A stretch of DNA of 64,000 nucleotides from Thermoleophilia bacterium (lineage in GTDB: Bacteria; Actinomycetota; Thermoleophilia; RBG-16-64-13), in contig JAOSKU010000001.1 of assembly GCA_027493445.1 (NCBI GenBank), positions 3,306,822-3,370,821 on the forward strand, written 5' to 3'. Below the pieces are notes generated by a model, which saw only the letters and a program-made list of their open reading frames with translations, had not been told where the DNA came from and did no database searches. Below are positions 30,727 through 41,106 of this stretch, piece after piece (the first letter of the stretch is position 1; each line of letters starts with the position of its first letter). The position numbers and the translations under genes were made by a program.

Positions 30727-31533
30727 TCAGAGACGAACTGTAGCCACCAGGACAACCAAAGCGGCCAGGGCCGCTCCCAGCTGGTCCCAGCGGGGCGGAG
30801 CGAGGGCAATCTGGTGCTCTCGGCGTGCGCTCAGGCGCATAGACTGAGCTTCCGCCACTCGTTCTGCCCTATCGTAGGCCCGGATGAGAAGTGAACCTGC
30901 AATCATCGCAGTCACCCGCGGCTGCCGGCCGACCCGCCAGTTGCGACTCCTCAGCTTGTGGGCGCTCCCCAGGCGCTCGCTCTCCTCCAAGAGCAGGAAG
31001 AGATATCGGTACATGAGGGAGGCCGTCTCCAGGACGACCTCCGGCATCCGGTACCAACGCAGGGCGGAGAGGAAGCATGGGGGTGGCGTGCTGGCCGTGG
31101 TCAAAGCCACCAGCGCCAGACCTCCGGTCACCTTCCAGAACAGTACGGTCGCGGCCGCCGTTCCGGCAGCTGATGGGTGGATTCCGATGGGACCAAGGGT
31201 CCAGGTCCAGAGATAGGGGGGTGGACCGAGCAGGGAGCGCAAAGCCACCAGGGGCACCGCCGCCACCAGGCCGGGAGTAAGTCGCACCAGGGTCCGGCGC
31301 ACCCTGAGTCCCTGTCCCAAGACCAACCCTACCAAGGAGATCCCGATGGCGCTCGCGCCGGTAATCCAGCTTTGACTCACCAAGTTGGCCAGCACGGCTG
31401 TGCAGAGAAAGGCAATCTTGAGACGAGGGTCGACCTTGGAAAGCCATGTGCCTCTCCAAGCCTCCGCGTCGGCCGTGAGCGGATCGTGGTGGGGAGCCAG
31501 GGCATGGAGCGCCTGGTGCAGCCTACCGGCCAT
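30727..31533 (-). CDS. cbiQ: CbiQ-type ECF transporter transmembrane protein
   Basis: WLSKVDPRLKIAFLCTAVLANL...LMYRYLFLLLEESERLGSAHKLRS...SLLIRAYDRAERVAEAQSMR. Confidence 0.85.
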   Translation of the reverse strand: MAGRLHQALHALAPHHDPLTADAEAWRGTWLSKVDPRLKIAFLCTAVLANLVSQSWITGASAIGISLVGLVLGQGLRVRRTLVRLTPGLVAAVPLVALRSLLGPPPYLWTWTLGPIGIHPSAAGTAAATVLFWKVTGGLALVALTTASTPPPCFLSALRWYRMPEVVLETASLMYRYLFLLLEESERLGSAHKLRSRNWRVGRQPRVTAMIAGSLLIRAYDRAERVAEAQSMRLSARREHQIALAPPRWDQLGAALAALVVLVATVRL

Positions 31534-31843
31534 CGACCATGCTTCTTGTGCGCTCGCGGCTGGTTGCCCCTTCCACGAACACCATGCGGCCCAGATAGCC
31601 GAGCGCTCCACCCGCCAGCAGGCCACCCACGGTGAAGACGAAGAGCAAGAGGTCGCCCTGATCTGTGTTGATGAAGGGAGGGCGGGCCTCTCGCCCGGCT
31701 TCCTGGGCACGTGCCTCCATGATGCTCTCGTCGATGCCCACGTAATCGCCCGCCCCCTTGCCTCGATGAAGCGCCGTGGGGGTGACGGCGGCGGCAACCA
31801 CCGCCACGAAGACCAGCACCGTCGCGATTCGACGAAGGCTCAT
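31523..31843 (-). CDS. CbiN/PDGLE-like small membrane component
   Basis: Two TM segments, located between cbiM and cbiQ. Confidence 0.6.
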   Translation of the reverse strand: MSLRRIATVLVFVAVVAAAVTPTALHRGKGAGDYVGIDESIMEARAQEAGREARPPFINTDQGDLLLFVFTVGGLLAGGALGYLGRMVFVEGATSRERTRSMVDGR

Positions 31844-31874
31844 GCTCTGACTCCTTTCGACCAAAGGGCAGCCA

Positions 31875-32578
31875 TCATCGGACACCGACTTCCTCGCGCG
31901 CGGCCCCACGGACATCCGCCGGTCGCAGAATTCGCAAAGCCTGGAGAATATCGGGGCGCACCTTGGCTACGTAGCTCAAGACCCCACCGGTGAGCAACGC
32001 CTCCCCAGGGCGAGAGGCCCTTGGACGGGCAAGAAGGCTCCGAAAAGCGAGACCCACTGCCGGCCGAGCTCCGAGACGCCGAAAAGCCCCAGGCTGAGCT
32101 CGAGAGCGGTGACGGCATAGACGGACAGGTCGCCTATGAACCCGGCGAGGAATCCAGACGCGAAGAGCGACAGTCCAAGCCGGCGGGAGCCTAAGAACAC
32201 GCCTGCCCCCACAAGAGAGCCGGCAACGCCTTCGGAGACGATGTTGGCGCCCCAGGTGGAAAGGCCCCCGTGGGCGAAGAAGAGAGCTTGGAACAGCAGA
32301 GACACCGCGGCCACGACCACACTCACGAAAGGGCCGAGAACAATGGCGGCCAGGGGCGTCCCGCACGGATGTGAAACCGATCCGGCCACGGGCACCGGTA
32401 TGGGCATGAGACTGATGGCGAACACCGAAGCCCCCATGATGCCGGTGAGGGCCTTGCGCTGAGGTATCTGGGTGGTCTTGCTTCGGAGTTTGCGAACCCC
32501 GATGACCGTCGTGGCGGCGGCGGGAGCAAACCAGACGGCGGCCCATTCCACCGGAAGAACACCTTCGGCAAGATGCAT
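31875..32578 (-). CDS. cbiM: CbiM-type cobalt ECF component, single-base frameshift near C-terminus
   Basis: MHLAEGVLPVEWAAVWFA...MPIPVAGSVSHPCGTPLAAI...QALFFAHGGLSTWGANI; tail GEALLTGGVLSYVAKVRPDIL in another frame, shift at CCCC 32003-32006. Confidence 0.88.
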
Positions 32579-32723
32579 GTGAGAATCCCTCCCCTCTACG
32601 TGTGTCGGATCGCAGCCGGTGGTTGACTCTTTCCGAGAGGGGAGGGGACCGGCCTTTGACCAGCCCACGCGGGATGGAAGTCACCGCCGGAATACAGCGG
32701 CCGTAGGTCTCGATCGGGGGGCA

Positions 32724-32758
32724 AGAAAAAGCCCCATCCCGATCGAGGATGAGGCTTT
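32724..32758 (-). terminator. Rho-independent terminator in the cbiM leader
   Basis: Reverse strand AAGCCTCATCC-TCGATC-GGGATGGGGCTTTTTCTTGC. Confidence 0.8.
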
Positions 32759-32804
32759 CGTACACACGTCCAAGCCTGCCCTTTTCCTCGAAGGGTCCTT
32801 GCTC

Positions 32805-33000
32805 CGAATGGCAAAGGCAGGTCTCCTGGCTCCCGACTCGAACGCCTCCTGCGCCTTCCCGGCCCCTCGAGATGAGGCCAGTGGCACTGCAGGAGACTCG
32901 TCGGCTACAGTGGCGGGACCGCGTCGGCTTGAACCGACTTCCCTATTAAGCTCGCGCACCTCTGCCGCAACTCGACGCTACCAGGCCTTCGCGGGGTTGT
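32805..33000 (-). ncRNA. Cobalamin riboswitch upstream of cbiM
   Basis: Reverse strand GGGAAGTCGG...GCGGTCCCGCCACTGTA...GTGCCACTGG...CCGGGAAGGCG...GAGCCAGGAGACCTGCC. Confidence 0.95.
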
Positions 33001-33073
33001 CAACGCGCGGAGGGATTGCGGTGGCTCTTTGCGCCGGAGCCGACGCGGAACAGTGGGGAGACAGGGTCAGTGG

Positions 33074-33812
33074 CTACCAGTTGATCGTCCGACCCCCGTC
33101 GACCGGAATGACACAGCCGGTAAGGTAGGGGAGGTCGTTCGCGAGACAATAGACGGCTAGCGACATCCTTGGGCGTGGCGAACCTTTCGAGCGGCGTCCG
33201 GCCCAGCTGGTTTTCTCGCCAAACCGGATCGAGTCCCTGGATGAACTCGGTGTCAACCACGCCCGGAGCGACCGCGACCACCCTGATTCTCGGGGCGAGA
33301 GCGCGGGCCAGGGATATCGTGAGGTTGTTGACGGCGGCCTTGGACGCACAGTAGGCGACGTTGCTGCCGATTGCCATGGTGGCTGCGCTTGACGATATGT
33401 TTACGACCAGACCCTCACCCCCGGCCTCGAGGAGCCGTCGGAACGCCCTTATTGGAGCGAAGACGCCCCGCCAATTGACGCGGAAGATCTCATCGATCAA
33501 GGAGTCATCGAGCGTGTCGAGGTTGTCACAGGGCACGAACCGGGTAGTGCCGGCCGCATTCACGAGGATGTCGATACGCCCCCACACTCTCGATATCTCG
33601 GTGGCCAGTTCGTTCAGCGCCGGGGTGTCGTCGACTGGCGCCCGGCGGACAAGGTGTCCTTGGCCAGGCAGCTCTTCCGCAATCTGCTGTGCCCGGGCTT
33701 CGTTGCTGTGGTAGGTGACCACTACCTGCGCGCCCGCTTCGGCCAAACGTTGGCATATGGCTGACCCTATGCCACCAGAGCCTCCGATGACGACTGCGAT
33801 ACGACTGATCAA
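33074..33812 (-). CDS. SDR family oxidoreductase, frameshifted near C-terminus
   Basis: [41 protein letters not shown]; tail [27 protein letters not shown] in another frame. Confidence 0.88.
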
Positions 33813-35079
33813 CGGGAGTACCGTGTTACGCGCAGGTCGGCTTGGGCCTTGTGTCCGCAGAAACTCTCGATTTCGCACATCCTGGAGCAGTATCGACCAA
33901 TCAGCGCGCTCGCCTCGGGGGTGCACTGTTGATATGTCACCGTTTTCAGGAACTTCCCCACCCAAAGGCCCCCGGTATAGCGAGCTCCGCGACCAGTGGG
34001 CAGGACGTGGTTGGTGCTTATGGTCTTGTCTCCATATGCGACGTTCGTTTCGGGGCCTAAGAACAACGAGCCGTAGTTGGTGAGCCTCCGAAAGAAGTAG
34101 TCGGGATCCTGGGTCAGGATCTCGACGTGCTCCACCGCCAGCTCGTCGGTCAGTTTCGCAGCTTCGTTCTCGTCCTTCACCAGCACGATGCGTCCGTGGT
34201 CCTGCCAGGCTTGCCTCGCTATCTCCGCCGTTTCCAGGTGCTCGAGTTGGCGATCGATCTCGACAAGGACCTGCTGGGCGAGTGGGCTACTCGTGGTGAT
34301 AAGCGTGGCTGGGGAGTTCGGCCCGTGTTCGGCTTGTCCGAGGAGGTCGGTGGCTACCATGACTGCATCGGCCGATTCGTCCGCCACTATCAGGACTTCT
34401 GTGGGGCCAGCAAGCAAGTCGATTCCTATATGGCCAAACAATTGACGCTTGGCTTCAGCGACGTACGTATTCCCGGGACCGACCACCATGTCCACCGGGG
34501 CGATGGTTTCAGTGCCCAATGCGAGGGCGGCTATTGCCTGGATGCCACCAAGTACGTAGATCTCGTCTGCGCCGGCCAGGTGCATGGCGGCGATAGTGGC
34601 TGGATGGGGTTTGCCCCTGCTCGGCGGCGTGGCGGCGACCACCCGTCTCACGCCGGCCACCTTGGCGGTAGCTATACTCATGAGCGCGGAGGCTACCATG
34701 GGATAGCGTCCCCCGGGCACGTAGCAACCGACGTTGTTCACCGGGATGTTCCGGTGGCCGAGAGTCGCCCCAGGGATGATTTCCACCTCGACGTCTCTCA
34801 TAGAGTCCTTCTGTGCCCGGGCGAACCGCTGAATCTGCTAAGCGAGAATGAGATCGCCTCAATGTCTGCTTCTGGAACCCGATCAGTGCTCTCCCTCACC
34901 TCTTCGTCATGCAATCGGAAGCTCTCTGGTGACCAGTCGTCGAAGCGTTGAGAAAGCTCTCGGACAGCGGAATCACCCTCCTCACGAACCCGTCGAATGA
35001 TGGTGGCCACCGTCTCTGAGATCTCAGTGCTGCGCTCCAGGCTGGAGCATCCCGCAGTCGGCTCTTTGATCACGATCAT
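33809..35079 (-). CDS. Histidinol-dehydrogenase-superfamily protein (HisD/HpsN-like), frameshifted near N-terminus
   Basis: [81 protein letters not shown]; first ~85 aa in another frame. Confidence 0.85.
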
Positions 35080-36011
35080 GGCCGGAACCCCGATGCGCCC
35101 TCGTACTTGTCCATTTCCTCGGGCGGTAGGTAGCGTTGCTCCAGTTGTCGTATCTCAGGGAACCCCAAGAACGCGAACATGTTTTGCAGGGGGCTCCCCG
35201 ACAGCCGGCGGTCGATGTCGTCGCCGACGATCGGACCCTGGTCCCGAAGGGCAGCAGCAATCTCCCACAAGGCGGCCATGGTTGCGGCCAGGGGCAGGAC
35301 GGGAACTAGGACAAGCGAGACGCCCATCTGCCCAAGGTCTTGGGCGGACACGCGGGGGGAGCCTCCGGCCACATTGTATACGAGCGGAGCGGAGACGCGC
35401 TCGGCGGCGATGACGATCTCGTCCTCTGTCTCCAACCCTTCCAGGAAGACCAGGTCGGCCCCCGCTTCTTCGTACGCGAGGCCTCTCTCTATGGCGTGCT
35501 CGAGGCCCCCTCCAGATACGCCTCTTGCGTCAGTCCGCGCAATGATCAAGCAGTCAGGGTCGCAGGCGTTGCGCGTGTCCACGGCCGCTCGGAGCTTGCC
35601 TTGTGCCTCGGCCAGCGGGATCAACCGCCGGCCGGCTACGTGGCCGCACCGCTTCGGCGAGACCTGATCCTCCAACTGGATCGCGGCCACGCTGGCGCGG
35701 ATGTACTCGCGTACGGTCCGGGTTACATTTACCGCGTTCCCAAAGCCTGTGTCTGCGTCGGCTATGAGTGGAACACGCGTTGCCTGCGCTATGAGGCGGG
35801 CGCTGTCTCGCATCTCACTCATGGTGATGAGTCCTGCATCGGGCATGCCGAGCAGGCTGGCCGACACTCCGAATCCGGTCATGTAGAGGGCTTCGAATCC
35901 GGCCTTCTCGAAGATCCGCGCGCTCATGGCGCTGAAGACCCCGGGGACAACCAGAGGCCGTTGTTCCGAAAGTAGCCGGCTCAGGGCCGCGCCGCTGCTC
36001 TTGACACTCAT
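35076..36011 (-). CDS. Isocitrate lyase/PEP mutase family protein
   Basis: VVPGVFSAMSARIFEKAGFEALYMTGFGVSAS, PLIADADTGFGN, IQLEDQVSPKRCGH, IIARTDAR. Confidence 0.9.
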   Translation of the reverse strand: MSVKSSGAALSRLLSEQRPLVVPGVFSAMSARIFEKAGFEALYMTGFGVSASLLGMPDAGLITMSEMRDSARLIAQATRVPLIADADTGFGNAVNVTRTVREYIRASVAAIQLEDQVSPKRCGHVAGRRLIPLAEAQGKLRAAVDTRNACDPDCLIIARTDARGVSGGGLEHAIERGLAYEEAGADLVFLEGLETEDEIVIAAERVSAPLVYNVAGGSPRVSAQDLGQMGVSLVLVPVLPLAATMAALWEIAAALRDQGPIVGDDIDRRLSGSPLQNMFAFLGFPEIRQLEQRYLPPEEMDKYEGASGFRP

Positions 36012-36127
36012 GCTCTTTCTCCTTCGCTCGGCTTCAGTCGCGCCTTCAAATGCGGCAGCAGCCGTCCGGCCGCTACCAGCTCTCATACCCGGGGTCCTCC
36101 TTCTTGGGGCGTGGGGATACCGGCAAA

Positions 36128-37357
36128 TCAGCCTGGGTCGTCCGTACCGCCGGCGACGCCTGGTGTGGCTTCCATCCGCGGGTCTTGATCAAGAGTCTTC
36201 ATGTAACCCAGGGCCGAGGCCAGGGTAGCCACGCTCCAAACCGCGAACAGCACTCGATAGGACCAATGCGAGATGATCCACGAAGCGGCCTGCACCCCTA
36301 GTGCACCACCTCCCATGAAGCACAGCGCGACCATGGCCATGGACGTTGATCGTGCCCCCCGTCCCATGTTGCCGGCCGCCGACAGGAAGGCGTTATGTCC
36401 GAGGATGAATGAGAACCCCAGGAGGAAGGTGGCCGGTAGGTTGACCAGAGCACTGGATGGCGGAAACAGGTACAGAGCCGCGGCGGCAGCCCCTATGAGA
36501 GCGGCCGCGGCTGTCGAGCGGCCGAGCGGAAGGGTTGACCAAAGAAACTTCGTCAGCGGGCCAATGGCAACGGCGGCGATACCGAACATGCTTAGAATGA
36601 GCGCGATGTTCAGAGATGAGAGGCCAATCTCCTCGGAGAAGAAGCCGCCCAGGAATGAGAAGAGTCCGTTGATGAGAAACCCCTCCAGAGCGATAGCTGG
36701 GAAGAGGGTTCGGGCTCCAGGGGAGCGAAGCAGCTCCGAATACGACCAGAGGAAGCCATGCCGGTGGCCCGGGGCTTCGATGCCTCTTGCGACTGCCAAG
36801 CTCCGGTAGAGATCCAGAAGGGTAACGAACGACAGCAGTCCATATGCGAAGAGGACCGGTCGCCACCCAACGATACCCGCCACGGTCGCGCCCACAAGCA
36901 TGCTGAGCAGCTGCCCCATGAAGGAGATGCTCATGTATCTACTGAGAGACCGAGCTCGTTGGAGTCTCGGGACCAAGTCGTTGAGAAGGGAGATGCCCAG
37001 GGGAGGTACCCCGGCCGCGCCTACGCCCGTAATGCCCCTCGCCAGAACAAGCAGCCCAAATGAAGGCGCCAGGGCGGATAGCAGGATGCCCGCCGACATG
37101 AGTCCGCACGCGGTTTCGATCACGCGTCGTTCGCCGAAACGGTCCGCAACGGGCCCGTATACGAGCTGAAGCAGTCCGTAGGGTAGAAGGTACGCGACCA
37201 CGATCACGCCCAGTGAGGGCACGGTCTTGCCGAAGTCCCGTGCCATAAGGGGCAGGAAAGCTGGCATGGCCCACCTGTCCGCTTGGACCATGAAGCTTGC
37301 CGCGCTGAGCGCGAACACGGGCCGTCGCCAGTGGTCATCCCGAGGGGCTGCTGTCAT
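36128..37357 (-). CDS. MFS transporter
   Basis: ~12 hydrophobic segments; PVADRFGERRVIE loop motif. Confidence 0.85.
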   Translation of the reverse strand: MTAAPRDDHWRRPVFALSAASFMVQADRWAMPAFLPLMARDFGKTVPSLGVIVVAYLLPYGLLQLVYGPVADRFGERRVIETACGLMSAGILLSALAPSFGLLVLARGITGVGAAGVPPLGISLLNDLVPRLQRARSLSRYMSISFMGQLLSMLVGATVAGIVGWRPVLFAYGLLSFVTLLDLYRSLAVARGIEAPGHRHGFLWSYSELLRSPGARTLFPAIALEGFLINGLFSFLGGFFSEEIGLSSLNIALILSMFGIAAVAIGPLTKFLWSTLPLGRSTAAAALIGAAAAALYLFPPSSALVNLPATFLLGFSFILGHNAFLSAAGNMGRGARSTSMAMVALCFMGGGALGVQAASWIISHWSYRVLFAVWSVATLASALGYMKTLDQDPRMEATPGVAGGTDDPG

Positions 37358-37559
37358 GGACTCTCTGTTTGCGTACGGGGATTCATGAGTCGTCGTCCAC
37401 GGCCCGAATCACCGTGCTGACGAGTTTCGGGGGAGTCTCCCTTACCTTGCCGTGCTTGCGCCAACGGATGCGAGACTTGACCCCAATCCCCCCTTTGGTT
37501 ATATTGTCCTAACCTTAATACGTTTATCGGCGAGGTTCAAGCAACGGCGCCAAACATGG

Positions 37560-38978
37560 ATGGGGCTCCAGAGACTCGCCGAGCCACAATGGGGGAGCCG
37601 AACCTTGGAACGCAGCTACGCCGAGCGCTATTCAGACTTCGCGACCCGCCTCACATACGACGCGATTCCAAGACCGGTGGTGGCGCACGCAAAATCGCTC
37701 GTCCTAGACAGCATTGGCATCACGCTTGCCTCCACGAAGAAGCTATTTGCTGAGGTGTTCCCCGATACTGTGCTGGCAATGGGGGGAACACCCGAGAGCA
37801 GCGTGGTTGGCAGAACGGAGATGGTGCCGGCCCCGAATGCGGCGCTGGCAAACGGTACGCTGGCCCACTTCCTTGACTTCGATGACTCTCACCTGAAATC
37901 GGGCACTCACAACGGAGCGACAGCGGTTCCCACGACTCTAGCCGTGGGCGAGGGGCTGTGCGTTCACGGCAGAGACGCTCTAACCGCGCTGGTCGCAGGG
38001 CTCGAGGTCATGACGCGAGTGGGCAGCACACTGCTGAACTTCCACGACAAGGGGTTCCACGCCACTGGAATCGTCGGGCCCTTCGGTGCCGCGGTGATCG
38101 CTTCGAAGCTCATGAGCCTCAGCTCCTTCCAGCTGACTACCGCTCAGGGTATCTGCGGGAGCCAGGCTGCCGCCCTCATGGAGTGCCGCTACGACGGTAC
38201 GATGGTCAAACGGATGCACCCCGGATGGTCGGCCCATGCGGGTATCCTCGCCGCGCGGCTTGCAGAAAAGGGCTTCACCGGCCCCCGCACGGTGTACGAG
38301 GGTCATTTCGGTCTCTACCGCTCCCATCTTGGAGAGGGCACGTTCGATCCGGCCGAGGTCGATTCACTCGGTCAGGTGTGGGAGACGCTCGACTGCCTGA
38401 TCAAGCCCTATCCGTGCTCGCACTACCTCCATCCTTATCTCGATGCGGCAAAGAGCATCAGGGAAAGCGAAGGGTTCGATTCCAGCCAGGTTGAGTCGGT
38501 AGAGCTCCTGGTGAGCAAGACGGGAGCCAGTCTGACCTGCGAGGCACCCAGTGTACAGCCGCCTCCCGAAACGCCGTACGTGGCCCAATTCAGTCTGCGC
38601 TACGCCGTGGCTCTCATGCTTCACACAGGGCGGGCTAGGCTGGAAGATTTCCAGGAGCCGACGATCCGGGACCCCGCGATCACCGCGCTTGGGCGCAGGA
38701 TCAGCCACACGGTGACCGATGAGCTCTCGTTCGCCGGAAAGCCCTACTACTCCGGATGGATCAAGGTGCGCATGAAGGACGGACGAATGCTGGAGGAGTT
38801 CCAGGAATTCAACCGCGGAAGCAGGCAAAACCCCATGTCGAGGGAGGAGGTCGAAAGCAAGTTTCTGGCGAACGCAGCGCCTGTGGTGGGGCGTGAGCGG
38901 GCGGAGGCCGTTCTTGAAGCGGTCACGGGTCTCGAGGACTTCGAGATCACCGATCTTGCTGCCTTGCTCAGATTCTAG
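37560..38978 (+). CDS. MmgE/PrpD family protein
   Basis: VLDSIGITLAS...ANGTLAHFLDFDDSH...GSQAAALMECRYDGTMVKRMHPGWSAHAGILAARLAEKGFTGP...KPYPCSHYLHPYLDA. Confidence 0.9.
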   Translation: MGLQRLAEPQWGSRTLERSYAERYSDFATRLTYDAIPRPVVAHAKSLVLDSIGITLASTKKLFAEVFPDTVLAMGGTPESSVVGRTEMVPAPNAALANGTLAHFLDFDDSHLKSGTHNGATAVPTTLAVGEGLCVHGRDALTALVAGLEVMTRVGSTLLNFHDKGFHATGIVGPFGAAVIASKLMSLSSFQLTTAQGICGSQAAALMECRYDGTMVKRMHPGWSAHAGILAARLAEKGFTGPRTVYEGHFGLYRSHLGEGTFDPAEVDSLGQVWETLDCLIKPYPCSHYLHPYLDAAKSIRESEGFDSSQVESVELLVSKTGASLTCEAPSVQPPPETPYVAQFSLRYAVALMLHTGRARLEDFQEPTIRDPAITALGRRISHTVTDELSFAGKPYYSGWIKVRMKDGRMLEEFQEFNRGSRQNPMSREEVESKFLANAAPVVGRERAEAVLEAVTGLEDFEITDLAALLRF

Positions 38979-39025
38979 AGATTGAGGAGCGACGAGGTCA
39001 TGGCAGCTCATGGAGGGAATGAATA

Positions 39026-41103
39026 ATGAAGCGTCTGGGAGTAGACGTAGGGGGCACCTTCACCGACTTCTTCTATATCGATGAGGAAACCGGTGCCATT
39101 GTCTTGAACAAGGTGCCGACCACGCCCACCGATCCGTCTGTTGGGGTCATGGCGGGAGCCCTCGAAGTGTGCGACATGGCCGGCGTGCCGGCCTCGGGTA
39201 TCGATCAGTTCTTTCATGGCACAACGATAGCCACCAATATCATCATCGAGCACAATGGTTCGAAGACGGGCATGATTACCACCGAAGGCTATCGAGACAT
39301 CATCTACATTGCGAGACACAAACGGCCGCTGAACTTCAGCCTTCGTCAGGACCTGCCCTGGCAGAAGCATGTGCTGGTGGATCGACGCAACCGTTTGCCC
39401 GTGCACGAGCGAGTGATTGCTCCGCAGGGCGAAGTGCTCGTTCCTTTGGCGGAGGACGAGGTTCGGGAAGCCGTTCGCAAGTTGAAAGCGGAACAGGTTG
39501 AGTCCATCGCTGTTTGCTTCCTCTTCTCCTTCCTAAACCCGGAACATGAACTCCGAGTGCGGGAGATCATCGAAGAAGAGTGGCCCGGGGTCTACGTTTC
39601 TCTGAGCCACGAGGTGATTCCTCAGTTCCGCGAGTACTATCGGTTCACAACGACTTGCCTCAACTGTTACATGGGCCCTAAGGTGAGTCGGTACGTCAAC
39701 AACTTGGCAAGCGCAATGAAGCAGGAGGGCTTCGGAGCGGAGCTGCACCTCATGCAGTCGAGCGGGGGGGTAGCCACTCTGGAGGGCGCCTTGTCACGTC
39801 CGGTGACACTGCTGATGTCGGGGCCCATCGCCGGTCTTATCGGAGGCATATGGGCGGGGAGGAACGCCGGATTCGCCAACGTGATCACCTTGGATGTGGG
39901 CGGCACTTCGGCCGACATCGGTGTGGCTCCCAGTGGTGAGATGCGCATGAAGCACCTCCTCGACACAAAGATCGGGGATTACGACGCCATGGTCCCCATG
40001 GTAGACATCGACACCATCGGAGCGGGCGGCGGTTCCGTGGCTTTCGTGGACGAGGGGGGCATGTTCCGGGTTGGGCCACGTAGCGCCGGGGCGGAGCCGG
40101 GTCCCGCCTGTTACCGGAGGGGCGGGCTTGAGCCAACGGCCACCGACGCGAACCTTACCCTGGGTCGCTTGAACCCCAATAACTTCCTGGGCGGCCGGAT
40201 GACGCTCGATCCGAGCCTTTCGGAGAAGGCCTTCGATGACCATCTCTTGCCGCAGCTCAACATGGATCGAGTCGATGCTGCTCTGGGGGCCATAAAGATC
40301 CTGGAGGCGGCGATGATGAACTCCATCGAGATGAACAGCGTGCGCAAAGGCTACGATCCGCGAGACTTCGCCCTGGTGGCTTTCGGGGGGGCCGGTCCGC
40401 TGCATGCGTGTCAGATCGCTCGTGAGCTGTCCATTCCCGCAGTGGTCATCCCGCCGAATCCGGGTATCACGTCGGCGCTCGGTCTCCTCGCCACCGACAT
40501 TGCCTACGACTACTCCAAGACGGAGCTCATGTTCATCAGCGATCCCGATCTCGAGAAGCTCTCCGCGGATTTTGCGGAGCTCGAGAGGGAAGCCACCGAG
40601 CGACTGAGGAAAGATGGGATGAGCGACGACCGGATCGTCCTGCAGCGGTTGGCCGATTGCCGATACTTCGGCCAGGGTTACGAGCTGCGCGTGGGAGTGG
40701 ATTCCGGAGGGGCGATCACCGGGGCTACCATCACGAGCCTCCGGGATGCGTTCGACCAAGCCCACCTCCAGCAGTACAAGACGCTGAACCCCGAGAGCGA
40801 GGTGCAAATCGTCAATATCAGGGTGATGGGCTTCGGGGGCATGCCCAAGCTCGAGTGGCAGCCCCTGGGCAAGGGGAAGGCCGTTCCAGTGGACGGCGCT
40901 CTCACAGCGCGAAGAGAGGTGGTGTTCCAGGTGGATGGAGCCACGCGCGAGTTCGACACCCCCATTATGACCGGGCGCAGCTCCTTGCCGGCAACCAGAT
41001 AGTGGGCCCGGCCATCGTCGAGCAGGAAGACTCGACCACAGTGATCCCGCCTGACTTCACAGGCACGGTGGACGACCACGGCAACATCGTCATCAGGCTT
41101 TAG
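39026..41103 (+). CDS. hyuA: Hydantoinase/oxoprolinase A-type protein (copy 1), single-base frameshift near 3' end
   Basis: MKRLGVDVGGTFTDFFYIDEE, FHGTTIATNIIIEHNG, MSGPIAGLIGG, LDVGGTSADIGV; tail in another frame, shift near 40965. Confidence 0.9.
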
Positions 41104-41106
41104 AGG

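Noticed and set aside
33809-35079. Annotating the HisD-superfamily gene as biosynthetic histidinol dehydrogenase
   Set aside because: No other his genes nearby; its position among SDR, lyase and transporter genes fits a catabolic dehydrogenase (HpsN-like) better, so no symbol was assigned.
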